In this document: one piece after another, positions 34,661 to 40,990 of the stretch | How the letters are laid out: every line of letters begins with the position of its first letter | Numbering within the stretch: the stretch's first letter is position 1 | From: Flavobacterium beibuense F44-8 | GTDB lineage: Bacteria; Bacteroidota; Bacteroidia; Flavobacteriales; Flavobacteriaceae | Reading direction: 5' to 3' | DNA length: 64,000 nt | NCBI RefSeq assembly: GCF_000769915.1 | Contig: NZ_JRLV01000004.1 | Coordinates: 62,001-126,000, forward strand | The notes under the pieces: generated by a model | What the model saw: the letters and a program-made list of their open reading frames with translations, nothing else | Told to the model about the DNA's origin: nothing | Database searches by the model: none | Position numbers and translations under genes: made by a program

Positions 34661-35377
34661 CTACTCTTGCGGACTGTTACCTAAGCCCAGTTGCTCTTTT
34701 AACTTTTCGAGTTCACTGGTAGCTTTTGTTTTTTTAACATCAACAGCCCTGTTAATTTCATCGTCTACTGATTTAGATGCACTGGCAATATCACCATAAG
34801 CTTCGGCAAGTGCCTCTTCTTGATTCACTTTTTCCTTCATACGCTCCAGCAGTGATATAGTACCGTTGCTGTCTATTTTTGCCATTTGCTTGTTCAGGCT
34901 CTTAGTAGCATCGGCCACCTTAACCCTTGAACGCAATATTTTAAGTTCGTTTTCCCACTTGCTTATATTATGCTTAATGGTTTGCACATTGGCCTCCATT
35001 TGTACCACATTTTGGTCAAACTTCTCTTTGTCGCCTTCGGCTCTTTTCTGGTGACCCAGCGCCTCTTCTTTTTTAACCAGCGCTTCGGTAGCCAGCCTGT
35101 CGGCCTCAGTTGTATCCATTTCACCTTTTTGTGCCTTCTTTAAAATAAGCATGGCTTTCTCGGTATAATCCTCGGCAGTATTGCCGTATTGTTCCACTTC
35201 GTTTTTAGCACGAATACTCATAGCCTTAACCTGAGCCAGTGCTTCCAGGCTTTTATCAAGATCATCTTTCATATCCCTAATTCCCTGTTCGGTCATTTTT
35301 ATAGGGTCTTCCATATTGTCAATCGTATGATGCACTTCGGCCTGCCCGATTTTAAATAATCTTCTTAGAAATTTCAT
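34661..35377 (-). CDS. PspA/IM30 (Vipp1) family membrane-stress protein
   Basis: A 238-residue, almost wholly helical protein. The N-terminus FLRRLFKIGQAEVHHTIDNMEDPIKMTEQGIRDM has the amphipathic first helix that inserts in stressed membranes and the conserved DP turn of the PspA/IM30 fold; the remainder is a long coiled-coil hairpin (about 30-190) and a C-terminal helix ending LKEQLGLGNSP. ESCRT-III-like polymers of this family support membrane integrity. Clear operon member: 5 nt after the YbjN-like gene. Confidence 0.93.
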   Translation of the reverse strand: MKFLRRLFKIGQAEVHHTIDNMEDPIKMTEQGIRDMKDDLDKSLEALAQVKAMSIRAKNEVEQYGNTAEDYTEKAMLILKKAQKGEMDTTEADRLATEALVKKEEALGHQKRAEGDKEKFDQNVVQMEANVQTIKHNISKWENELKILRSRVKVADATKSLNKQMAKIDSNGTISLLERMKEKVNQEEALAEAYGDIASASKSVDDEINRAVDVKKTKATSELEKLKEQLGLGNSPQE

Positions 35378-35382
35378 AGCTT

Positions 35383-35778
35383 TTAGTTTTTTGAAAAGTT
35401 AATAATCTGTTCCGAATACTCACTCAACAGCAGGCTGAGCGAATTTAATGTTGCCTCAAACTCATTCTGATCTAAATTCTCGAGTTGAAGTGAGTCTCTG
35501 AAAATTACTTTTCGACCTGTATCATCCAGAACAAAAGCCCCATGAATAATATCGCGGTTTTTTTGAAGCAGCTCCTTAAATACATTCACAGCATCGGGCT
35601 TTATCTCAAACAGGAACTGCTCAAAAATAACGATAGGATGCGCTACACATATAATAAGGTTAACAATACCGTCCTGCTCGCTGTTTACAACAAAAACACC
35701 GTCTTTGGCATTCTCGTATTTTATTTCCAGCTGAAGCTCATTCAGGTAATTCTTTACCACTCCAAAATAATCTTTCAT
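35383..35778 (-). CDS. YbjN-like small protein
   Basis: A 131-residue cytoplasmic protein starting MKDYFGVVKNYLNELQLEIKYE. The pattern of helix, then strands with FVVNSEQDGIVNLIICVAHPIVIFEQFLFEI, then helix-Asn-heavy turns (LLQKNRDIIHGAFVLDDTGRKVIFRDSL) matches the YbjN / type III secretion chaperone-like fold. I consider this probable, not certain. First gene of the operon, probably an adaptor of the PspA-flotillin system. The start at 35778 was preferred to an upstream ATG at 35832, which adds an unrelated leader. Confidence 0.75.
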   Translation of the reverse strand: MKDYFGVVKNYLNELQLEIKYENAKDGVFVVNSEQDGIVNLIICVAHPIVIFEQFLFEIKPDAVNVFKELLQKNRDIIHGAFVLDDTGRKVIFRDSLQLENLDQNEFEATLNSLSLLLSEYSEQIINFSKN

Positions 35779-35840
35779 CTTACAGGTATTAAATAATTTT
35801 ATAAAACTCGTTGTTTTTCCGTTTTTTACCAAGTTAAGTT

Positions 35841-35867
35841 CAAAGGTTTTTTAAACATTTTTTACAA
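35841..35867 (-). promoter_or_regulatory. Promoter of the PspA-flotillin-ATPase operon
   Basis: On the minus strand a TTG (35865-35867) and AACCTTTG (35841-35848, one mismatch to TAnnTTTG) are separated by 16 nt, 62 nt upstream of the YbjN-like start. A 7-bp inverted repeat (AAGTTAA 35831-35837, TTAACTT 35872-35878) brackets the promoter. Confidence 0.5.
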
Positions 35868-35881
35868 CTTTTTAACTTAAC

Positions 35882-35900
35882 ATGCTCACCATATTAGCAT
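35882..35900. promoter_or_regulatory. Putative regulator operator 1
   Basis: ATGCTCAC CAT ATTAGCAT: the weakest intergenic match (12 of 16 arm positions) to the palindrome TTGCTAAT-N3-ATTAGCAA. It lies 31 nt (centre to centre) before operator 2 and 15 nt beyond the -33 region of the divergent operon. Confidence 0.45.
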
Positions 35901-35907
35901 TATTTAT

Positions 35908-35931
35908 TACATTTGCTAATATTGTTAGTAC
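35908..35931 (+). promoter_or_regulatory. -7 box and operator 2 of the XRE regulator gene
   Basis: The -7 consensus TACATTTG (35908-35915) overlaps TTGCTAAT-ATT-GTTAGTAC (35913-35931), whose left arm is a perfect match and right arm 5 of 8. Binding here would block the regulator's own promoter. Confidence 0.6.
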
Positions 35932-35954
35932 AAATTTACAACAATTAACATAAT

Positions 35955-35973
35955 TTGCAAATAAAATTAGCAA
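35955..35973. promoter_or_regulatory. Putative regulator operator 3
   Basis: TTGCAAAT-AAA-ATTAGCAA matches the palindrome in 15 of 16 arm positions. It starts 42 nt from the start of operator 2, about four helical turns, and ends 13 nt before the regulator's ATG. Confidence 0.6.
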
Positions 35974-35986
35974 AAATATTTTTAGT

Positions 35987-36733
35987 ATGTTTGGAAAGAA
36001 CCTAAAAAAGATACGAAGTGTAAGGAATATGAGTCAGCAGGAATTCGCCGATCTATTTGATTTAAAGCGTGCTACGCTTGGAGCATATGAAGAAGGACGA
36101 AGTAATCCTAAAATAGATACAGCTGTAAAAATTGCTAATTATTTTAGCATTGGGTTAGATGAACTACTCACAACAGAACTAACAGTAAACCGCTTATTAC
36201 GCTTTAACGAAGCTATAACTACAGAATCATCTTACAATAGCGATAGCTTTGACGGTATACCTTGTATAACTGAAGAGGCAAAACAACATTTTTTGAATGA
36301 CTTTGCTAATAATATTAGCAATGAAAATTTACCAACTATAAAACTACCTCATGTTTCGGGCAAGGACAAGATGGCTTTTGTGATAGATGACCTCACTATG
36401 AGTGGCGGATCTAACGGCTTTTTCCCAAAAGATACTATAATAGGAGTCACGGTTGCGCTAACCGAATTAGCAACTCTGGCAGGCGAGCTAAGCGTAATTG
36501 TTGCTAACAATCAAATTTACTTTAGGAAACTTACCTACAATAATAATACGGTAATGCTAACAGCAAATCACCCCGGCGTGGAACCTGTGCTAATAAGTAC
36601 CGGAGATATTAAAGCGGCCTGGAGAATAGTACATGTTTTTCGCTACACCATGCACAGCGGAGACAATGCACTGGAACAACGACTACAGCAAATGGAAAAT
36701 ACTATAGCCTCATTAAGGCAAAAACCATGGTAA
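35987..36733 (+). CDS. XRE-family repressor with LexA/C1-like C-terminal domain
   Basis: A 248-residue DNA-binding protein. N-terminal helix-turn-helix (about 1-65): FGKNLKKIRSVRNMSQQEFADLFDLKRATLGAYEEGRSNPKIDTAVKIANYFSI. The C-terminal half (about 115-225) is like the S24/LexA dimerisation fold. Where family peptidases have the nucleophile in G-D-S-M, here I read DDLTMSGG, Thr in the Ser position, while a Lys follows in YFRKL; so self-cleavage is doubtful. Divergent from the PspA-flotillin operon, with three operator-like palindromes in the shared spacer. Probably controls itself and perhaps that operon. Confidence 0.85.
   Translation: MFGKNLKKIRSVRNMSQQEFADLFDLKRATLGAYEEGRSNPKIDTAVKIANYFSIGLDELLTTELTVNRLLRFNEAITTESSYNSDSFDGIPCITEEAKQHFLNDFANNISNENLPTIKLPHVSGKDKMAFVIDDLTMSGGSNGFFPKDTIIGVTVALTELATLAGELSVIVANNQIYFRKLTYNNNTVMLTANHPGVEPVLISTGDIKAAWRIVHVFRYTMHSGDNALEQRLQQMENTIASLRQKPW
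36132..36150. promoter_or_regulatory. Intragenic operator-like palindrome
   Basis: TTGCTAAT-TAT-TTTAGCAT, 14 of 16 arm matches to the same motif, inside the regulator gene (encoding ANYFSI). Could be coincidence of coding. Confidence 0.3.
36303..36321. promoter_or_regulatory. Intragenic perfect operator-like palindrome
   Basis: TTGCTAATAATATTAGCAA has perfect 8-bp inverted arms and is the best match in the window, located 316 nt into the regulator gene (encoding FANNISN). Confidence 0.4.
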
Positions 36734-36740
36734 TAGAAAA

Positions 36741-36765
36741 GGCGCTTATTGAAAGCGCCTTTTTT
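36741..36765. terminator. Terminator between the regulator and ssb
   Basis: GGCGCTT (36741-36747) pairs with AAGCGCC (36753-36759), followed by a T run. It overlaps the end of the convergent ssb gene. Confidence 0.85.
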
Positions 36766-37096
36766 ATTTACCGAAAAGCAAAACATCACTTACTATAACT
36801 TCGGTTATATACCGTTTATCCCCGTTACGGTCATCATAAGTTCTATGTGTGAGCTTACCTTCTATAGCTACCTCTTTCCCTTTCTTTACATATTTCTCTA
36901 TAATCTCAGCAGTTTTGCCCCAGGCGGTTACTGTATGCCATTGGGTATCGGTTTTCTTTTCACCTTTGTCGTTATAATAGGTTTCGTTTGTAGCAATAAT
37001 CAATCGGACTAATTTCTTACCGCCCTCAAAAATTTTAATCTCCGGGTCGATACCAGCGTTACCTATTAACTGTACTTTGTTTTTTAATGCATTCAT
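36764..37096 (-). CDS. ssb: Single-stranded DNA-binding protein, short form
   Basis: A 110-residue OB-fold SSB: NKVQLIGNAGIDPEIKIFEGGKKLVRLIIATNE, then WHTVTAWGKTAEIIEKYVKKGKEVAIEGKLTHRTYDD. It ends right after the OB fold (VIVSDVLLFGK) with no linker and no acidic DDDIPF-type tip that recruits partner proteins in replicative SSBs, so it is likely a second, specialised SSB (natural transformation, repair or mobile-element origin). Start at MNALKNKVQL matches the family; an upstream start overlaps the palindrome at 37126. Confidence 0.9.
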   Translation of the reverse strand: MNALKNKVQLIGNAGIDPEIKIFEGGKKLVRLIIATNETYYNDKGEKKTDTQWHTVTAWGKTAEIIEKYVKKGKEVAIEGKLTHRTYDDRNGDKRYITEVIVSDVLLFGK

Positions 37097-37125
37097 GGCG
37101 TATACTTTTTTTAATGTTAATGTTA

Positions 37126-37145
37126 TTTGAACTGTACAGTACAAA
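37126..37145 (-). promoter_or_regulatory. 20-bp near-perfect palindrome upstream of ssb
   Basis: TTTGAACTGTACAGTACAAA; only one base pair breaks the symmetry. It lies 30 nt upstream of the ssb start and includes the CTGTACAG core. It looks like a repressor operator; no copy is seen upstream of recA. Confidence 0.55.
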
Positions 37146-37215
37146 GATGTGTCAACCTTAAAACTTTAACCGGTTTTTAACTATTTACTGTCGGTTATAA
37201 CTATTTGTAAACGTT

Positions 37216-37243
37216 TGTAAATGGCTTTTTGTCGTATATTTAC
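37216..37243 (+). promoter_or_regulatory. Promoter of the GNAT-nitrilase gene
   Basis: TTG (37216-37218), 17-nt spacer, TATATTTA (37236-37243), seven of eight matches to TAnnTTTG with the expected spacing; 16 nt upstream of the ATG. Confidence 0.55.
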
Positions 37244-37259
37244 TTAAAACCAAAAATTT

Positions 37260-38828
37260 ATGCAGATTGAGATAAATAAGGTTGAATTACGCAACCTTCA
37301 GATTGAGGATTACAAACAGTTAAAAATTTCCATGCAGCATGCATACAATGACATGGAAGAGCCTTACTGGACAGAAAAGGATATAGAAAAACTATTGAAG
37401 ATTTTCCCCGAAGGCCAACTTGTTATTTTGGTAGACGGCAAAGTAGTGGGATCTGCCCTTTCACTTATTGTCGATTATAAAAAGGCTACTTCCACACATA
37501 CCTATGATAAGATTACCGGAAACTCGTCGTTCAAAACACACGATTATGACGGAGAGGTACTTTATGGTATTGATGTGTTTATACACCCTGAATATCGCGG
37601 ACTTAGATTAGGCAGGCGTTTGTATGATGCCCGGAAGGAACTGTGCGAACAATTAAATCTTAAATCTATAATATTTGCCGGAAGGATTCCTAATTATAAC
37701 GAACATTCCAAAGACCTTACCCCTAAAGAATATATAGACAAGGTACGGCTTAAAGAATTACATGACCCTGTGCTGTCTTTCCAGCTGAGTAATGACTTCC
37801 ACGTTATACGCGTAATGCGCAACTACCTTGAAGGTGATAAGAGTTCGCAGGAATATGCCGTACTAATGGAATGGAATAACATTTATTACGATAAAAGCCC
37901 TAAGCTTATTAATACCGTAAAGAGTGTCATCCGCCTTGGGTTGGTACAGTGGCAAATGCGTCCGTTGGCTAATCTTGAAGCCCTGTTTGAGCAGGCAGAG
38001 TTTTTTATCGATGCGGTATCGGGTTACGGTAGTGATTTTGCGCTTTTCCCGGAATTGTTTGTGGCTCCGCTTATGGCCGACTTTAACCATCTTAGTGAAG
38101 CCGATGCTATTAGGGAAATTGCCCGCTATTGCGAACCTATCAAGAAACGCTTTCAGGAAATGGCTATATCCTACAATATAAATATCATTACCGGAAGCAT
38201 GCCAATGTTTGAAGACGGTAATCTGTATAATGTAGGTTTCCTTTGTAAAAGAGATGGTAGTAGTGAAATGTATGCCAAAATACATATTACGCCGAATGAG
38301 GTACATTACTGGGGTATGAAAGGCGGTAACGAAATCAAAACCTTTGATACCGATTGCGGAAAAATAGGTATTATGATATGCTATGATGTGGAATTCCCGG
38401 AATTGTCACGACTACTTTCTGATGAGGGTATGGATATATTGTTTGTACCTTTCCTTACCGATACACAAAACGGATATACCAGAGTAAAACACTGTGCACA
38501 GGCCAGGGCTATTGAAAACGAATGTTATGTGGCCATTGCCGGATGTGTGGGTAACCTGCCGGGGGTAAACAACATGGATATTCAGTATGCACAAACAGCT
38601 GTGTTTACTCCGTCTGACTTTGCCTTTCCTTCAAACGGGGTGAAAGCCGAAACAACACCGAATACCGAAATGACGCTTATTGTAGACGTTGACCTCAACC
38701 TTTTAAAAGAACTACATGAGTATGGTAGCGTTCGTATTTTAAAAGACCGAAGGGACGATTTATATAAAATTAAAAAGGTAAACATTACCAAACCGGCTCC
38801 TACTGATAACACATCAACCAAAAAATAA
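37260..38828 (+). CDS. GNAT acetyltransferase fused to nitrilase-family amidohydrolase
   Basis: A 522-residue fusion. Residues 1-205 are a GNAT domain (QIEDYKQLKISMQHAYNDMEEPYWTEKDI; VFIHPEYRGLRLGRRLYDARKEL is the acetyl-CoA-binding RxxGxG/A motif). Residues 220-505 are a carbon-nitrogen hydrolase with the Glu-Lys-Cys triad visible: FPELF (Glu), KIHITPNE (Lys) and IMICYDVEFPEL (Cys). The pairing occurs widely in bacteria; the substrate is unknown, possibly a small acylated amine. A four-gene run follows on the same strand. Confidence 0.93.
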   Translation: MQIEINKVELRNLQIEDYKQLKISMQHAYNDMEEPYWTEKDIEKLLKIFPEGQLVILVDGKVVGSALSLIVDYKKATSTHTYDKITGNSSFKTHDYDGEVLYGIDVFIHPEYRGLRLGRRLYDARKELCEQLNLKSIIFAGRIPNYNEHSKDLTPKEYIDKVRLKELHDPVLSFQLSNDFHVIRVMRNYLEGDKSSQEYAVLMEWNNIYYDKSPKLINTVKSVIRLGLVQWQMRPLANLEALFEQAEFFIDAVSGYGSDFALFPELFVAPLMADFNHLSEADAIREIARYCEPIKKRFQEMAISYNINIITGSMPMFEDGNLYNVGFLCKRDGSSEMYAKIHITPNEVHYWGMKGGNEIKTFDTDCGKIGIMICYDVEFPELSRLLSDEGMDILFVPFLTDTQNGYTRVKHCAQARAIENECYVAIAGCVGNLPGVNNMDIQYAQTAVFTPSDFAFPSNGVKAETTPNTEMTLIVDVDLNLLKELHEYGSVRILKDRRDDLYKIKKVNITKPAPTDNTSTKK

Positions 38829-38833
38829 ATGCA

Positions 38834-39190
38834 ATGTCCAGAACCTGTCCAGAGTGCGGAGATATTATTGTAGGTCGTGAAGATAAAAAGTTTTGCAGCG
38901 ATGCCTGCCGCAACGCCTACAATAACAAAATAAACAAAGACAGTAATAATTATATGCGCAACATTAATAACCGTTTGCGCAAAAACTACCGTATACTTGC
39001 AGGGATTAATGTAGAGGGTAAAACCAAAACAACAAAGGCAAAGCTTTTATCAAAGGGGTTTGATTTTGATTATTTTACTAACCTGCTGCAAACCAAAAAC
39101 GGCAACACCTATTACTTTGTTTACGAACAGGGATACATGCCACTTGAAAACGATTATTATATACTGGTTAAAAAAGACATTTCACAATAA
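38834..39190 (+). CDS. Zinc-ribbon DUF2116-type protein
   Basis: A 118-residue protein. Its N-terminus SRTCPECGDIIVGREDKKFCSDACRNAYNN is a four-Cys zinc ribbon, similar to the DUF2116 / CxxC..CxxC ribbons of small Bacteroidota proteins; a helical linker and a basic C-terminal domain follow (KAKLLSKGFDFDYFTNLLQTKNGNTYYFVYEQGYMPL). Nucleic-acid binding is possible. 5 nt after the nitrilase stop, and its own stop shares a base with the next ATG (TAATG). Confidence 0.75.
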   Translation: MSRTCPECGDIIVGREDKKFCSDACRNAYNNKINKDSNNYMRNINNRLRKNYRILAGINVEGKTKTTKAKLLSKGFDFDYFTNLLQTKNGNTYYFVYEQGYMPLENDYYILVKKDISQ

Positions 39191-39978
39191 TGCAGATCTC
39201 ATTATTAGGCTGCGGATGGCTGGGGCTACCGCTTGCCGAATCATTTATAGAAAAAGGGTTTACCGTTAAAGGATCGGTTACCTCACCCGAAAAGCTGGAA
39301 CTATTAAACAGCAAAGGCATACAGCCTTATTTAATTTCCCTAACCTCAACATCAGTAGATGGAGATGTGGCAGAGTTTCTTAACAAAAGTGATATTTTAA
39401 TTATCGATATTCCGCCAAAATTAAGAACGGAAGGAAGCGAAAATTTTACCAAAAAAATAGAACAGCTTATTCCTTATATAGAACAGGCAGGGATAAGTAA
39501 CGTTTTGTTTGTAAGCTCTATATCGGTTTACGGACAAAAAAATGATGGTATTGTTACCGAAGATACTCTTCCGTTTCCTGATACCGAATCGGGCAGGCAA
39601 CTACTGGAAACCGAAAAACTCCTTGCTTCAAACCCAAATTTTAAAACAACTGCACTACGTTTTGCCGGGCTATATGGAGGAGAAAGACATCCGGTATATC
39701 ATTTAGCCGGCAAACAAAACCTGCAACAGCCTAATGCTCCGGTAAATTTAATAGATCGTGATAGCTGTATAGGGGTTATAGAGGCTATTATAAACAAAAA
39801 CAGTTGGGGAGAAGTTTTCAATGCAGCCTTATCCCAGCATCCTACACGAAAGGAGTACTACACTCAAAAAGCGCAGGAAATGCAACTCCCTTTGCCTGAA
39901 TTTACGGAAGACAATAATACTGCAGGAAAAATAATATCGTCACAAAAAATAAAAACGGCTTTAGGCTACAGCCTATAA
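39190..39978 (+). CDS. NAD(P)-binding SDR/epimerase-family oxidoreductase (YeeZ-like)
   Basis: A 262-residue protein with an N-terminal Rossmann motif LGCGWLGLPLAESF (GxGxxG) and the epimerase-like strand VLFVSSISVYGQKND, followed by LRFAGLYGGERHP. It resembles the YeeZ group of extended SDRs, which keep the NAD-binding part but lack a clear YxxxK pair. Function unknown. Last gene of the 37260-39978 run; translation coupled to the zinc-ribbon gene. Confidence 0.85.
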   Translation: MQISLLGCGWLGLPLAESFIEKGFTVKGSVTSPEKLELLNSKGIQPYLISLTSTSVDGDVAEFLNKSDILIIDIPPKLRTEGSENFTKKIEQLIPYIEQAGISNVLFVSSISVYGQKNDGIVTEDTLPFPDTESGRQLLETEKLLASNPNFKTTALRFAGLYGGERHPVYHLAGKQNLQQPNAPVNLIDRDSCIGVIEAIINKNSWGEVFNAALSQHPTRKEYYTQKAQEMQLPLPEFTEDNNTAGKIISSQKIKTALGYSL

Positions 39979-39986
39979 AAAAAGAA

Positions 39987-40014
39987 CCGCACAAACATGT
40001 ACATGTTTGTGCGG
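39987..40014. terminator. 28-bp perfect palindrome, likely terminator
   Basis: CCGCACAAACATGT (39987-40000) is followed directly by its exact reverse complement (40001-40014), starting 9 nt after the SDR stop. On the minus strand a TTCTTTTTTT tract follows, which would terminate transcripts from the response-regulator gene; on the plus strand there is no T run. Confidence 0.65.
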
Positions 40015-40164
40015 TGAACTAATAAATTAAAGTAAGGTGATGGTTAATTTAGATATAGAAACGGCTTAAGGAAAACCAAATTGTAAGGTTTTCCTTATTT
40101 TTACATATTTTTTTTAACAGGAATAATCTTTTTATAACAAATCAGAAATGGCAATTATCCCTAC

Positions 40165-40860
40165 CTATATGTAGCCTAGTTTTCTCGCAGTATTTATAAG
40201 ATCTTCATCGTCACCCTTTACATCCAGGGCACGCTTTAATTTATACTTTCTCTTCTCTATTGCACTGGAAGATAACGGTATATACTTTTCAAGGTTTTTA
40301 TTCTTGATCCCTTTAGAAAGTAGCTGAATTATTTTCAGATCTGTAGCATCAAACACTATGCCTTTTTCTATGCGTTTAATATGGTCACTAACAGTTTTTG
40401 AGTGATAAACTTCGTTTTTCATCACCTTATTAAAACCATCAATAAGTTCATCTGTACTACAATCGCTTTTGTTTATAAAACCTTCAGGATTCACTTTATG
40501 CAATATCCTTTCCATAATGTCCATTTCTTTATGCATGGTCATCATAATAATTTTGCATTTAGGCATCCGGTTACGTACAAGCATGGCAATATCTTCCCCC
40601 GAAAAAAGTTTCTTCTCGGGAAAATTAGGAATGCTGTAATCAATAACAGCGACATCAAAGGGTTCGGTTTGATTTACTATAACTTCATATCCTGTTTTAC
40701 AGTCAGTTGCTTTAGTAAACTTCAACCTGTGGGGCTGTGCTATCTCAAGATTCTTAAATATGGAGAGGTACCCTTCCAGGACTACCACATGATCATCAAT
40801 AGCAAGAACGTGTAAGGAATTTTTCAATACGGCTATATCATTTATTTTCAGGTGAAACAA
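40165..40860 (-). CDS. Orphan response regulator with C-terminal HTH
   Basis: A 231-residue two-component regulator. Receiver domain (about 15-145) with the acidic pair in LAIDDHVVVLEGY, the phospho-acceptor Asp in VAVIDYSIPN, and the conserved Lys in EGFINKSD. The C-terminus (TDLKIIQLLSKGIKNKNLEKYIPLSSSAIEKRKYKLKRAL) is a LuxR/NarL-like helix-turn-helix. No histidine kinase gene is adjacent, so its partner lies elsewhere. Confidence 0.88.
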   Translation of the reverse strand: MFHLKINDIAVLKNSLHVLAIDDHVVVLEGYLSIFKNLEIAQPHRLKFTKATDCKTGYEVIVNQTEPFDVAVIDYSIPNFPEKKLFSGEDIAMLVRNRMPKCKIIMMTMHKEMDIMERILHKVNPEGFINKSDCSTDELIDGFNKVMKNEVYHSKTVSDHIKRIEKGIVFDATDLKIIQLLSKGIKNKNLEKYIPLSSSAIEKRKYKLKRALDVKGDDEDLINTARKLGYI

Positions 40861-40931
40861 AATTAAATGTTAAATAACTAATGGCGTTACGGGAAACCCG
40901 CATTTAACACATGATTATGTTTTTATCTGAA

Positions 40932-40967
40932 AAACAAAACCCTACGGGAATCCGTAGGGTTTTGTTT
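40932..40967. terminator. Terminator after the M13 peptidase gene
   Basis: A 16-bp perfect stem: AAACAAAACCCTACGG (40932-40947) and CCGTAGGGTTTTGTTT (40952-40967) around GAAT. It starts 24 nt beyond the M13 peptidase stop on the minus strand. Confidence 0.85.
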
Positions 40968-40990
40968 GTATGCAATTTGTAGATTTTATA

